From contig CAJYPV010000007.1 in the NCBI GenBank assembly GCA_913776825.1, positions 124,001 through 188,000 of the forward strand: 64,000 nt of DNA, written 5' to 3'. The position numbers were made by a program, and so were the translations under genes. The notes under the pieces are model-generated. The model had not been told where the DNA came from and did no database searches. It saw only the letters and a list, made by a program, of their open reading frames with translations. The stretch's first letter is position 1. The number at the start of each line of letters is the position of its first letter. Positions 26,652-34,502 of the stretch are shown piece by piece. Source of the DNA: Burkholderiaceae bacterium (GTDB taxonomy: Bacteria > Pseudomonadota > Gammaproteobacteria > Burkholderiales > Burkholderiaceae_C).

Positions 26652-27866
26652 TCAACGCCCCTGAAACCACCGCCCCAGCACCGCTCTCTCCTCCTCGGTG
26701 ATGCCGGTCGCATTGTTCAAGGGCATCGCCTTCTGCACCACCGCTTGTTGATAGATGTCCTGCGCATGCTGCTCGATCAATGCCGGCGTGTGCAACTGCA
26801 CGCGCTTGGGCGCGAGCGCCGCGTTGTGGCAGGCCTGGCAGCGCTGCTCGACGATGCGGCGCACCTGATCGAAACTCGGCACACCGGCCTCCGCCACCGC
26901 CCCGCCGCCACCGGCTGTCGAGACCGCCCCACTCGCGACCGGCGTCGGCCTCAGGGCGACGATCAAACCGATCAGCACGCCCGCGACCACGACCAGCAAC
27001 GGCCAGGCGTTCACGCCCTTGTGGCGCTTGACGAACCAGGTGCGCACCAGCGCGCCGACCACCATCAGCGCGATCAGCACCGGCCAGTTGCGCGGGTGGC
27101 TGTAGAGCATCCCGTAATGGTTGGACAGCATCGCCAGCAGCACCGGCAGCGTGAAGTAGGTGTTGTGCACGCTGCGCTGCTTGCCACGCTGGCCATGGAT
27201 CGGGTCCACCGGCCGACCGGCGCGCAGGTCCGCGATCACCTGCTTCTGGCCGGGGATGATCCAGAACAGCACATTCGCGCTCATCATCGTGGCCAGCATC
27301 GCGCCCACGATCAGGAACGCGGCACGGCCCGAGAACAACTGGCAGGCGCCCCACGCGGCCAGCGCCATGACCACGGCGATGCAGCCCAGCACCCGCCCAT
27401 CGTTGCCGACACTGCCATCGCGCCGGTGGCCGAAGCGTCGACAGATCTGGTCATACACCAGCCAGCCGCCGACCAGGAAGCCCAGCGCCGTCGTGACCGC
27501 CGCGGACGCGCTCCAGTCATGCACCCGCTTGTCGATCAGGTAGGTGTCGGCCTGGAAGAGATAGAGCACCGCGAACAGCGCGAAGCCGCTCATCCAGGTC
27601 CAGTAACTCTCCCAGTAGAACCAATGCAGTTGCTGCGGCAGATGGGCCGGCGCCACCAGGTACTTCTGCGGGTTGTAGAAGCCGCCGCCATGCACCGCCC
27701 ACAACTCGCCGCCGACGCCTTTGGCCTTCAGGTCCTCGGATGCGGGCGGGACCAGATGGTTGTCCAGCCAGACGAAATAAAAGGACGCGCCAATCCAGGC
27801 GATGCCCACGATCACATGCAGCCAACGCAGCAGCAGGTTGGCCCAGTCAAACAGGTAGCTGTCCAT
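26652..27866 (-). CDS. puuD: Membrane urate oxidase with C-terminal cytochrome c domain
   Basis: This enzyme oxidises urate to 5-hydroxyisourate. PuuD is an inner-membrane enzyme unlike soluble uricase and passes electrons to its own c-type haem. The 404-residue protein starts LFDWANLLLRWLHVIVGIAWIG and has about eight membrane segments. Near the C-terminus it has a haem c motif CQACH (RCQACHNAALAP), with Met in KAMPLNNATGI as likely axial ligand. The ATG at 27866 (MDSYLFDW) matches the family N-terminus better than the one four codons upstream. It is transcribed away from the operator at 28027-28039 and belongs to the purine-catabolism cluster. Confidence 0.93.
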   Translation of the reverse strand: MDSYLFDWANLLLRWLHVIVGIAWIGASFYFVWLDNHLVPPASEDLKAKGVGGELWAVHGGGFYNPQKYLVAPAHLPQQLHWFYWESYWTWMSGFALFAVLYLFQADTYLIDKRVHDWSASAAVTTALGFLVGGWLVYDQICRRFGHRRDGSVGNDGRVLGCIAVVMALAAWGACQLFSGRAAFLIVGAMLATMMSANVLFWIIPGQKQVIADLRAGRPVDPIHGQRGKQRSVHNTYFTLPVLLAMLSNHYGMLYSHPRNWPVLIALMVVGALVRTWFVKRHKGVNAWPLLVVVAGVLIGLIVALRPTPVASGAVSTAGGGGAVAEAGVPSFDQVRRIVEQRCQACHNAALAPKRVQLHTPALIEQHAQDIYQQAVVQKAMPLNNATGITEEERAVLGRWFQGR

Positions 27867-28026
27867 CAGGCAAGCCATTCACAGAGACCGGACCACCACT
27901 GCGGGCGCTGTGGTTCGGCAATCGTCGCGCTCAGGTCGGGGCGCCGCGGCGACAAGTCGTGCAGCGCTGCCAGGCGTCCTCGGACACCCGGCGTGAACGA
28001 CCTCGGCCGCCGCGCTGATTCAACGC

Positions 28027-28039
28027 CAAAGTGTATACA
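28027..28039. promoter_or_regulatory. Operator copy 1 (CAAAGTGTATACA) upstream of puuD
   Basis: The 13 bases CAAAGTGTATACA around the palindrome TGTATACA are identical to the site at 29366-29378 before the GntR-type regulator. The site lies about 160 bases upstream of puuD in the 266-base spacer between xdhC and puuD. TATACA could also be part of a -10 element. Confidence 0.6.
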
Positions 28040-28132
28040 GTTTGAATGACCAAACTTTGCGCCGACCGACGCAGCATCGTCCGTCGCCGATGCCAGCGTG
28101 CCGGCTACGCCAGCGCGGCGGGTTCGCCGATC

Positions 28133-28936
28133 TCAGTCCTGCATCAGTTGCGCCACGGCCGCCAGCGCCACCACCTCGGGTTGCTTGCCGCGAATGCCAG
28201 GGATGCCGATCGGACAGGTGACCCGCGCCAGCTCATCCGCTGAAAAGCCGCGGGCTTCCAGGCGATGTCGAAAGGTGGCCCATTTGGTGGCGCTGCCGAT
28301 CAGTCCGATGAACGGCAGGTCGGCGTGCTCGCGCTGGCGCTTCAGGCAGGCGGCGACGATGTCGAGGTCCTCCGCGTGGCTGAAGCTCATGATCACCACC
28401 CGCGATCCGCTGGCCAATGACGACACGGCGTGATGCACCGGCTCAGAGTGCTCGCACTGGACGTTGTCCGGCACCTCAGCAGGGAACACGCCTTCGCGGC
28501 TGTCGATCCAATGCACCCGCGCGGGCAGGCGGCCCAGCAGATCGACGATCGCCCGCCCCACATGGCCGCCGCCGAACAGGGCGATCGGTCGCCCGTCCTG
28601 CGTCGCCTCCAGGCGCTCGCGCAAGCCGCTGATCGACTCGGCAGACAGCCAGTCGAAGCTCAGCCACACCACGCCGCCGCAGCACTGACCGAGGCTCGGT
28701 CCTAGTGCGAAGCGCTGGCGAGCGTCCGCGATCTGGCCCGTCGACAGCGCCGCCCTCGCCCGCGCCACGGCATCGAATTCAAGCTGACCACCGCCGATGG
28801 TGCCGACCAGCTCGGTGGCGGTGACCGCCATCCAGGCGCCCACCTCGCGCGGACCGCTGCCTTGCAGCGCATCGACCCGCACCAGCACGGCCGGCGCGTG
28901 ATGCAGGTGCGCGGCGAGACGTTGCCAGGGACGCAT
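28133..28936 (-). CDS. xdhC: Xanthine dehydrogenase accessory protein XdhC
   Basis: This is a 267-residue cytoplasmic factor that binds molybdenum cofactor, promotes its sulfuration and inserts it into xanthine dehydrogenase. The N-terminal XdhC/CoxI domain shows LVRVDALQGSGPREVGAWM, GTIGGGQLE and the Cys pair in LGQCCGG. The C-terminal Rossmann domain shows ALFGGGHVGRAI and FIGLIGSATKWATF. It follows uraH by 13 bases on the same strand. The xdhA and xdhB structural genes are not in the window and must lie elsewhere. Confidence 0.93.
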   Translation of the reverse strand: MRPWQRLAAHLHHAPAVLVRVDALQGSGPREVGAWMAVTATELVGTIGGGQLEFDAVARARAALSTGQIADARQRFALGPSLGQCCGGVVWLSFDWLSAESISGLRERLEATQDGRPIALFGGGHVGRAIVDLLGRLPARVHWIDSREGVFPAEVPDNVQCEHSEPVHHAVSSLASGSRVVIMSFSHAEDLDIVAACLKRQREHADLPFIGLIGSATKWATFRHRLEARGFSADELARVTCPIGIPGIRGKQPEVVALAAVAQLMQD

Positions 28937-28949
28937 GACCGGTGTCCGC

Positions 28950-29318
28950 TCAGCTGCCGCGGTAGGTCGAATACGACCAGGGCGTTGCCAGCAGCGGCAC
29001 GTGATAGTGGGCCGTTGGATCAGCGATGCCGAAGTCGATCGGGACCTCGTCCAGAAAGGCGGGCTCTGGCAGCGCGACCGCGCGCGATTTGAAGTACGCC
29101 GCCACCGCGAACACCAGACGGTAACGCCCCGCTACCAGCGCCTCGCCTTCCAGCAGCGGCGCATCGGCACGTCCGTCGGCATTGAGCACCAGGGTCATCA
29201 GACAGACCGCCGGACCGCTCGCCGCGGGCTCCGCCGGCAGCCGATACAGCCGCACGGTCATGCCGGCCGCTGGGCTGCCATGCATCGTGTCCAGCACATG
29301 GGTGGTGAGCTTTCCCAT
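28950..29318 (-). CDS. uraH: 5-hydroxyisourate hydrolase (transthyretin-like)
   Basis: This enzyme hydrolyses 5-hydroxyisourate, the PuuD product, to OHCU. The protein has 122 residues, near the usual length. The N-terminal signature is [17 protein letters not shown] with active-site His, the central Arg lies in VRLYRLP, and the diagnostic C-terminus YRGS is intact. The start at 29318 ([10 protein letters not shown]) is chosen by family N-terminus; a longer frame would run through the operator into the divergent regulator gene. It is the first gene of a uraH-xdhC operon, divergent from the GntR-type regulator. Confidence 0.95.
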   Translation of the reverse strand: MGKLTTHVLDTMHGSPAAGMTVRLYRLPAEPAASGPAVCLMTLVLNADGRADAPLLEGEALVAGRYRLVFAVAAYFKSRAVALPEPAFLDEVPIDFGIADPTAHYHVPLLATPWSYSTYRGS

Positions 29319-29365
29319 CGCAATCTCACGGCCGCCGCGAGGCCGCCCGGCATCCAAATGAAGCG

Positions 29366-29380
29366 CAAAGTGTATACACT
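29366..29380. promoter_or_regulatory. Operator copy 2 in the uraH / GntR divergent promoter
   Basis: CAAAGTGTATACA recurs here, extended to a perfect 12-base palindrome AGTGTATACACT at 29369-29380. It ends 9 bases before the regulator start and lies about 50 bases upstream of uraH. Placement fits repression of both divergent genes and autoregulation by the adjacent GntR protein. Confidence 0.68.
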
Positions 29381-29389
29381 CGCAGGCCC

Positions 29390-30115
29390 ATGAGCGCACT
29401 GAATTCCAGCTCAGCATCCGGCAACGGCGCCAGCGCGGCGCTGAAGGACGGCGCCTCCGGCTCGGTGACGGCGCGCATCACCGCGTCCATCACCCAGGCC
29501 ATCGTCGAACGCCGGCTCATGCCCGGCACCAAGCTGGTGGAACAACAGCTGGCCGACATCTTCGATTGCTCGCGCACGCTCGTTCGGCAGGCGCTGAACC
29601 AGCTCAGCCGGGACCGCCTGGTGCGGCTGGAGCCCGCCCGCGGCGCCTTCGTGGCCGAGCCCAGTGTGGAAGAAGCGCGCCAGGTCTTCGAGGTGCGCCA
29701 GATGCTGGAGACGGCCATGATCGTGGACCTCTGCCCACGCATCACGACCGCGCAGATCCGCCAGTTGCGCAGCCACCTGAAGCAGGAGCGGGAAGCGATC
29801 AGCCGCACCGATGTGTCGGGCCGCACCCGGCTGCTGGCGGACTTCCATGTGATCCTGGCCCGCATGCAGGGCAATGAGGTGCTCGCGCAGATGCTGACCG
29901 AGCTGCTCTCCCGCAGCTCGCTGATCGCGCTGATGTACCAGAGCTCTCATTCGGCCGCGCAATCGCAAGCCGAGCATGAGGCGATCGTGGATGCGCTGGA
30001 AGCCCGCGACCCGCGCGCCGCCCGCAAGCTGCTGGCGTCGCACCTCGACCATGTGGAATCGAACCTGCGGCTCAACCCACGGGTGCAGGATCTGAAATCG
30101 GTGTTGACGCCGTGA
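29390..30115 (+). CDS. GntR/FCD-family regulator of the urate cluster
   Basis: This is a 241-residue DNA-binding regulator. The N-terminal winged helix at about 25-95 reads [20 protein letters not shown] with [20 protein letters not shown]. The C-terminal all-helical FCD ligand domain at about 100-225 has the metal-type residues in [22 protein letters not shown] and ASHLDHVE. It is divergent from uraH and directly upstream of puuE. FCD regulators typically bind short TNGTATACNA-like palindromes and respond to a carboxylate-type effector. A purine metabolite such as urate or allantoin is the likely effector, by context. Confidence 0.92.
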   Translation: MSALNSSSASGNGASAALKDGASGSVTARITASITQAIVERRLMPGTKLVEQQLADIFDCSRTLVRQALNQLSRDRLVRLEPARGAFVAEPSVEEARQVFEVRQMLETAMIVDLCPRITTAQIRQLRSHLKQEREAISRTDVSGRTRLLADFHVILARMQGNEVLAQMLTELLSRSSLIALMYQSSHSAAQSQAEHEAIVDALEARDPRAARKLLASHLDHVESNLRLNPRVQDLKSVLTP

Positions 30116-30134
30116 GCCTCGCTGGACCAACGAC

Positions 30135-31151
30135 ATGAACCACGCGCCCCCGCCTTCGCCCTCCTCTTCCGCCGCGAGCGCTGCCGCCTCGCCGCGCGCG
30201 CCGATGCGAGCGCCCGCCTATCCGCGCGACCTGATCGGCTATGGCGAGCATCCGCCGCAGGCGCAATGGCCGGGCCAGGCCCGCATCGCGGTGCAGTTCG
30301 TCCTCAACGTGGAAGAAGGCGGCGAGAACTCGGTGCTGCACGGCGACGCCGGCAGCGAGCAGTTCCTGTCGGAGATGTTCAATCCTGCGTCGTACCCGGC
30401 CCGCCATCTCAGCATGGAGGGCATCTACGAGTACGGCTCCCGCGTCGGGGTGTGGCGCCTGCTGCGCGAATTCGAAAAGCGTGCGCTGCCGCTGACCGTG
30501 TTCGGCGTGTCGATGGCGATGGAACGGCATCCGGAGCTGACGCGCGCGCTGGTCGAGATGCACCATGAGATCGCCTGCCATGGCTGGCGCTGGATCCACT
30601 ATCAAGGCGTGGATGAAGCGACCGAACGCCAGCACATGGAGATCGGCATGGAGATCCTGCAGCGGCTGACCGGCGAGCGGCCGTCCGGTTGGTACACCGG
30701 CCGCGACAGCCCCAACACCCGGCGACTGGTGGCGGACTTCGGCGGCTTCGAATACGACAGCGACTATTACGGCGACGACCTGCCCTTCTGGCTGCAGGTG
30801 CGCAAGACCGACGGCACACTCGCGCCGCATCTGGTGGTGCCGTACACGCTCGACTGCAACGACATGCGCTTCGCGCTGCCGCAAGGCTTCAGCCATGGCG
30901 ACGAGTTCTTCGACTACCTGCGGGATTCCTTCGATGTGCTGTATGCCGAAGGCGCCGAGACGCCGCGCATGATGAGCATCGGCATGCATGCGCGATTGCT
31001 CGGGCGTCCCGGCCGGCTGCGGGCGCTGCAGCGCTTCCTGGACCACATCGAACGACACGACCGCGTCTGGATCACGCGCCGCATCGACATCGCCCGGCAT
31101 TGGCGCGCCACCCATCCCTTCGATCCCGCCACCGCCTTCGTCTGGGGCTGA
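30135..31151 (+). CDS. puuE: Allantoinase PuuE (polysaccharide-deacetylase fold)
   Basis: This enzyme opens the allantoin ring to allantoate. PuuE-type allantoinases are unrelated to the amidohydrolase AllB and resemble polysaccharide deacetylases. The 338-residue protein shows YPRDLIGYGEHPPQAQWPG, VQFVLNVEEGGENS, HEIACHGWRWIHYQ and WYTGRDSPNTR, all characteristic of PuuE. About 25 Ala/Ser/Pro-rich residues precede the conserved part, so the true start could be the internal Met at residue 24. It lies 19 bases after the regulator gene, and the cluster continues with the uraD-allC fusion. Confidence 0.93.
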   Translation: MNHAPPPSPSSSAASAAASPRAPMRAPAYPRDLIGYGEHPPQAQWPGQARIAVQFVLNVEEGGENSVLHGDAGSEQFLSEMFNPASYPARHLSMEGIYEYGSRVGVWRLLREFEKRALPLTVFGVSMAMERHPELTRALVEMHHEIACHGWRWIHYQGVDEATERQHMEIGMEILQRLTGERPSGWYTGRDSPNTRRLVADFGGFEYDSDYYGDDLPFWLQVRKTDGTLAPHLVVPYTLDCNDMRFALPQGFSHGDEFFDYLRDSFDVLYAEGAETPRMMSIGMHARLLGRPGRLRALQRFLDHIERHDRVWITRRIDIARHWRATHPFDPATAFVWG

Positions 31152-31267
31152 TCGCGATCGATTGCTCCGATGTCCGTGGCCCCGCCCATCTCCTCACTGC
31201 CTCCTCGCTGCGGAACCGCTCTTTCATCAACGCGGCCCCACGCGATCTCACCCAGGACACGACCGAC

Positions 31268-33088
31268 ATGGTCCTCACGCTCGACTTGTTGAATGCGGCC
31301 GACTCGGCCGGCTTCGTGGCGCTGCTGGAGGGCGTCTATGAGCACTCGCCCTGGATCGCGCAACGCGCCGTTCAGCAGCGGCCCGCCGGCGGCTTTGCCA
31401 GCCTGGCCGCGCTGAAGTGCGTCCTGGCGCAAACGGTGAGAGAGGCCTCACTGGACGAGCAACTGGGCCTGATCCGCGCGCATCCGGAGCTGGCGGGCAA
31501 GGCGATGGTGAGCCAATCGCTCACCGCCGAATCGACCGATGAGCAACGGCGCGCCGGCCTGACCCATTGCACGCCGGACGAGTTCGCGCAGCTGCAGCAA
31601 CTCAATGCCGACTACAACGCCCGCTTCGGCTGGCCCTTCATCCTCGCGGTGCGCGGTCCGCGAGGCGAGGGACTGAGTCGCCAGCACATCATCGACACCT
31701 TCTCACGCCGGCTGCAGGCGCATCCGGACGTCGAGCGCGCCGAATGCCTGCGGCACATCCACCGCATCGCGGAGATCCGGCTCAACGACAAGTTCGGCAT
31801 CACACCCGCGCTCGGCAATCAAGTCTGGGATTGGGCGGAATCGCTGGCCCGTTTCTCCGATCCCGGCTTTGCGGAACAAGGGCAGTTGACGGTCACCTAT
31901 CTCACGGACGCGCATCGCGCCTGCGCGGCGCAATTGGCCGACTGGATGCGCGAAGCTGGCTTCGACGACGTTTCCATCGATGCGGTGGGCAATGTCGTCG
32001 GCGTCTATCACGGCGAGGCCGAGGCCCAGGCCCTCGCGGCCCATGGCCGTCTGGAGGCGTCCCCCGCCATCCCGCCGCGCCTGCTCACCGGCAGCCATTA
32101 CGACACCGTGCGCAACGGCGGCAAGTACGATGGGCGGCTCGGCATCCTCGTCCCGATGGTCTGCGTGCGCGAGCTGCATCGTCAGGGCCGGCGCTTGACG
32201 CATGGCATCGAAGTGATCGGCTTTGCGGAGGAGGAAGGTCAGCGCTACAAGGCGACCTTCCTCGGCTCCAGCGCGCTGGTCGGCCGCTTCGATCCGACCT
32301 GGCTGGATCAGGCCGATGCGGAGGGCGTCGTCATGCGCGAGCTGATGGCCGCCAGCGGACTGCCCGCGACCGTCGACGCCATCCAGGCCCTGCAGCGCGA
32401 TCCCACGCGCTATCTCGGATTCGTCGAAGTCCACATCGAGCAAGGCCCGGTGCTGAACGGGCTCGATCTGCCGCTCGGTGTGGTCAGCTCCATCAACGGC
32501 AGCTTGCGCTATCTGGGCGAGCTGCGCGGGCTCGCCTCCCATGCGGGCACGACGCCGATGGGACAGCGTCGCGATGCCGCTGCGGCAGTGGCGGAGCTGA
32601 TCCTGTATGTCGAGCAACGTGCCAGCGCAGTGCCGGACGTGGTGGGCACCGTCGGCCAGGTGCAGGTGCCGGCCGGGTCGATCAACGTGATTCCGGGACG
32701 CTGCCGCTTCAGCCTGGACCTGCGCGCCACCACCGATGCGGCGCGGGATGCGCTCGATGCGGATGTGCGCCAGCAGCTGCAGGCGATCTGCGCGCGCCGC
32801 GGCCTGAGCGTCACCCTGGAGCGCACCGAAGCGGCGGCAGCGGCCCCGAGCGATCCGCGTTGGCAGCAGCGCTGGGAAGACGCGGTGAGCTCGCTCGGCC
32901 TGCCGGTGCATCGGCTGCCGTCGGGCGCGGGGCATGACGCGATGAAGCTCCACCAGGCCATGCCGCAGGCGATGCTGTTCCTGCGCGGCCAGAACCTGGG
33001 CATCAGCCACAACCCGCTGGAGTCCATCACCAACGACGACGCCGATCTCTGCGTGCGCGCCTTTCAAGCGCTGCTGGAAGCCCTATGA
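31268..33088 (+). CDS. uraD-allC: OHCU decarboxylase / allantoate amidohydrolase fusion
   Basis: Two consecutive pathway steps are joined in one 606-residue polypeptide. Residues about 1-175 are UraD, making S-allantoin from OHCU; the catalytic IRAHPELAGKA motif and LNADYNARFGWPFI are visible. Residues about 185-606 are an M20-type allantoate amidohydrolase of the hydantoinase/carbamoylase class. Its metal-binding HYDTVRNGGKYDG, EEEGQRYKATFLGS, HIEQGPVL and the dimer-domain SHAGTTPMGQRRDA are visible. Such fusions are known in Burkholderiales. The ATG at 31268 has AGGA upstream. The stop overlaps the next gene (ATGA). Confidence 0.94.
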   Translation: MVLTLDLLNAADSAGFVALLEGVYEHSPWIAQRAVQQRPAGGFASLAALKCVLAQTVREASLDEQLGLIRAHPELAGKAMVSQSLTAESTDEQRRAGLTHCTPDEFAQLQQLNADYNARFGWPFILAVRGPRGEGLSRQHIIDTFSRRLQAHPDVERAECLRHIHRIAEIRLNDKFGITPALGNQVWDWAESLARFSDPGFAEQGQLTVTYLTDAHRACAAQLADWMREAGFDDVSIDAVGNVVGVYHGEAEAQALAAHGRLEASPAIPPRLLTGSHYDTVRNGGKYDGRLGILVPMVCVRELHRQGRRLTHGIEVIGFAEEEGQRYKATFLGSSALVGRFDPTWLDQADAEGVVMRELMAASGLPATVDAIQALQRDPTRYLGFVEVHIEQGPVLNGLDLPLGVVSSINGSLRYLGELRGLASHAGTTPMGQRRDAAAAVAELILYVEQRASAVPDVVGTVGQVQVPAGSINVIPGRCRFSLDLRATTDAARDALDADVRQQLQAICARRGLSVTLERTEAAAAAPSDPRWQQRWEDAVSSLGLPVHRLPSGAGHDAMKLHQAMPQAMLFLRGQNLGISHNPLESITNDDADLCVRAFQALLEAL

Positions 33089-34317
33089 CCGCCTACGACG
33101 CCCTGGATGCCTGGATCAACGACCACTTCGATGAAGAGGTCCGCTATCTGCAGGCCTTGGTCCGCATTCCCACCGACACGCCGCCCGGCGACAACGCGCC
33201 GCATGCGGAACGCACCGCCGAATTGCTGGCCGAGATGGGCCTGGTCGCCGACCGTCATCCGGTGCCGGCGGACCAGGTGCGCGACTACGGCCTGCGCTCG
33301 CTGACCAACCTGATCGTGCGGCGGCGCTATGACGCGGCCGGTCCGGTGATCGCCTTGAATGCGCATGGCGATGTGGTGCCGCCCGGCGAAGGCTGGCAAC
33401 ACGATCCCTACGGCGCGGAGATCGACGACGGGCGCCTCTACGGCCGCGCGGCGGCCGTGAGCAAAAGCGATTTCGCCACCTACACCTTCGCCGTGCGCGC
33501 GCTGGAATCGCTGGGCCTGCCCTTGAAGGGCGGCGTGGAATTGCACTTCACCTACGACGAGGAATTCGGCGGCGAGCTCGGCCCGGGCTGGCTGCTGCGG
33601 CAAGACCTGACCCGCCCCGACCTGCTGCTGGCCGCCGGCTTCAGCTATCAGGTCGTGACCGCGCACAACGGCTGCCTGCAGATGGAGGTGACGGTCCACG
33701 GCAAGATGGCCCATGCCGCGATTCCGGACACCGGCATCGATGCCCTTCAGGGGGCGGTCGTCCTGCTGAATGCGCTGTATGCGCGCAACCTGGCCTATCG
33801 CGAGGTCTGCTCGCAGGTCCCGGGCATCCGACATCCCTATCTGAATGTGGGCCGCATCGACGGCGGCACCAACACCAATGTCGTGCCCGGCAAGGTGGTG
33901 TTCAAGCTGGACCGCCGCATGATTCCGGAGGAAGACCCGGTCGCGGTGGAACAGGAAATCCGCGACGTGATCGCCCAGGCCGCAGCCACCGTGCCCGGCA
34001 TTCAGGTCGACATCAAGCGGCTGCTGCTGGCGAAAGCGCTGAAGCCGCTGCCCGGCCATGAAGCGCTGGTGGCGGCCCTGCAGCGCCACGCCCAGGCGGT
34101 CTTCGGCGAGCCGATTCCTACCTCGGGCACGCCGCTCTACACCGATGTGCGCTTGTACGGCGAGCACGGCATTCCCGCCGCCATTTACGGGGCGGGACCG
34201 CGCACGGTGCTGGAATCGAATGCCAAACGCGCCGACGAGCATCTGGTGCTGGACGATCTCAAGCGCGCCACCCAGGTGGTCGCCAGAACGCTGCTGGACC
34301 TGCTTCGGCGCGATTGA
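33085..34317 (+). CDS. M20-family metallohydrolase, substrate unknown
   Basis: This is a 410-residue dinuclear-zinc hydrolase of the ArgE/DapE/CPG2 superfamily. The first ligand motif is NAHGDVVP (His94, Asp96), and the catalytic Glu pair is Glu159-Glu160 in TYDEEFGGELGP. The motif that normally reads GRGAxDxKG is here GRAAAVSKSDF, with Val125 where the metal-bridging Asp is usual; Asp129 is nearby. The dimerisation domain is recognisable (VTVHGKMAHAAIP). ATGA overlap with the uraD-allC fusion suggests a role in ureide use, for instance on ureidoglycine, ureidoglycolate or a carbamoyl compound. That is inference. Confidence 0.82.
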   Translation: MTAYDALDAWINDHFDEEVRYLQALVRIPTDTPPGDNAPHAERTAELLAEMGLVADRHPVPADQVRDYGLRSLTNLIVRRRYDAAGPVIALNAHGDVVPPGEGWQHDPYGAEIDDGRLYGRAAAVSKSDFATYTFAVRALESLGLPLKGGVELHFTYDEEFGGELGPGWLLRQDLTRPDLLLAAGFSYQVVTAHNGCLQMEVTVHGKMAHAAIPDTGIDALQGAVVLLNALYARNLAYREVCSQVPGIRHPYLNVGRIDGGTNTNVVPGKVVFKLDRRMIPEEDPVAVEQEIRDVIAQAAATVPGIQVDIKRLLLAKALKPLPGHEALVAALQRHAQAVFGEPIPTSGTPLYTDVRLYGEHGIPAAIYGAGPRTVLESNAKRADEHLVLDDLKRATQVVARTLLDLLRRD

Positions 34318-34502
34318 GGCCAGCGCCGCCACCACGCCCCATGGCTGCGCGCAAGCGGCGCGCGGGCACCGACCGGGCCGCAGGCTCAGGGCTTCCCCTG
34401 ACTGACCTCAGGCATCCCCGCGCGAACTCGGCACAATGCGGCGGTCGCTCCGGGCCACGAGCCTGGGGCGGTCTTCTTGTTCGACTCGCAGGAGTTCCGC
34501 TC

